DNA of 64,000 nt from Bondarzewia mesenterica. Its lineage: Eukaryota > Basidiomycota > Agaricomycetes > Russulales > Bondarzewiaceae. The stretch's first letter is position 1. The number at the start of each line of letters is the position of its first letter. Both the position numbers and the translations under genes were made by a program. The notes below the pieces were generated by a model. That model made no database searches and was not told where the DNA came from. It was given only the letters and a program-made list of their open reading frames with translations. Positions 63,785 to 64,000 of the stretch are shown piece by piece. The stretch lies in the NCBI GenBank assembly GCA_004802705.1, contig SGPL01000088.1, positions 1 through 64,000 of the forward strand, read 5' to 3'.

Positions 63785-64000
63785 ATGTCTCCGTACAAAT
63801 CACCTCTGCAAGGATACGAAAATGCTGATCCGCTGCCGACTACCATAAATCCTGATGGAAAGTCGTTGTACAACCCGCCAGGTCCCAGATCTGCTGCGTA
63901 TGACGAGTTCCCCAAACCAATTGAATCTTCAAATAACGGATTCGATTTCCATAGTGAGTCTACTATCCTGCACGATCCGATGACACTAATTGGGGCGGAA
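63785..64000 (+). CDS. 5' end of an unidentified gene, cut by the window edge
   Basis: ATG at 63785 opens a frame of 56 codons rich in Pro, Ser and Asn (SPYKSPLQGYENADPLPTT, FPKPIESSNNGFDFH). It ends at a plausible donor (gtgagt at 63954), so the first exon is 63785..63953. The TATAAG about 50 bp upstream supports a real start. The rest is outside the window, so no function can be assigned. Confidence 0.5.
   Translation, partial: MSPYKSPLQGYENADPLPTTINPDGKSLYNPPGPRSAAYDEFPKPIESSNNGFDFHSESTILHDPMTLIGAE

Overview
The window is nuclear DNA from a filamentous basidiomycete. The evidence is many short GT-AG introns of about 45-70 nt, very small exons, tightly packed divergent gene pairs, and families typical of Agaricomycetes: a DUF6533-type membrane protein, a basidiomycete-type cytochrome P450, a GH2 beta-mannosidase relic and a FMP52/TIP30-like relic. 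I favour Agaricomycetes, perhaps Polyporales, but cannot fix the species. I saw no rRNA, tRNA, CRISPR array or intact transposon. Isolated N calls sit near 12.5-12.7, 17.6-19.4 and 25.4-28.1 kb.

Layout. 0-1.8 kb holds the 3' part of a RhoGAP gene. 2.9-15.3 kb is largely a gene graveyard: an unidentified minus-strand relic, a FMP52/TIP30-like dehydrogenase pseudogene, a beta-mannosidase pseudogene and a P450 with two frame breaks. One apparently intact, AT-rich seven-helix membrane protein gene sits inside it. 15.9-33.2 kb is conserved housekeeping sequence: U2AF2 (-), an amidase (+), a COX23-like CX9C protein (-), a J-domain protein (-), NBP35 (+), an SLT2-type MAP kinase (-), symplekin/PTA1 (-) and V-ATPase subunit G (+). 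34.2-34.9 kb has a broken ankyrin-repeat gene flanked by short hairpin repeats. 35.5-38.7 kb has PAF1 (+) facing an eIF4E type-2-like gene (-). 40-44.7 kb has a tiny membrane ORF (-), a DUF6533-like gene (+) and KEI1 (+). 45-57.7 kb has a PQ-loop protein (-), a TMEM14 protein (-), an eEF1A-type methyltransferase (+), NDUFAF7 (-), MMS19 (+) and farnesyltransferase beta (+). 57.9-60.2 kb is degenerate unidentified coding sequence. 61.7-63.1 kb is a single-exon gene of unknown function, and the start of another gene lies at the right edge.

Links between genes. NBP35 and MMS19 both act in cytosolic iron-sulfur protein assembly. COX23, NDUFAF7 and TMEM14 relate to mitochondria. U2AF2, symplekin, PAF1 and the eIF4E-like protein cover splicing, 3'-end formation, elongation and translation. 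RhoGAP, SLT2, KEI1 and farnesyltransferase relate to Rho/Ras signalling, cell wall and sphingolipids. Linkage itself is not evidence of co-regulation, but four divergent pairs share intergenic gaps of only about 160-270 bp.

Most interesting structural features: a 5-nt micro-exon in the MAP kinase, repeated GC-AG introns, single-base frame breaks at G7 runs in two conserved genes (likely sequence errors), a telomere-like element in one divergent promoter, and hairpin repeats around the ankyrin relic. Gene models were built by eye from splice sites and reading-frame continuity. For the complete multi-exon models, the exon lengths (corrected for the stated frame breaks) sum to a multiple of three. 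MMS19 and the C-terminus of KEI1 were not fully checked this way.
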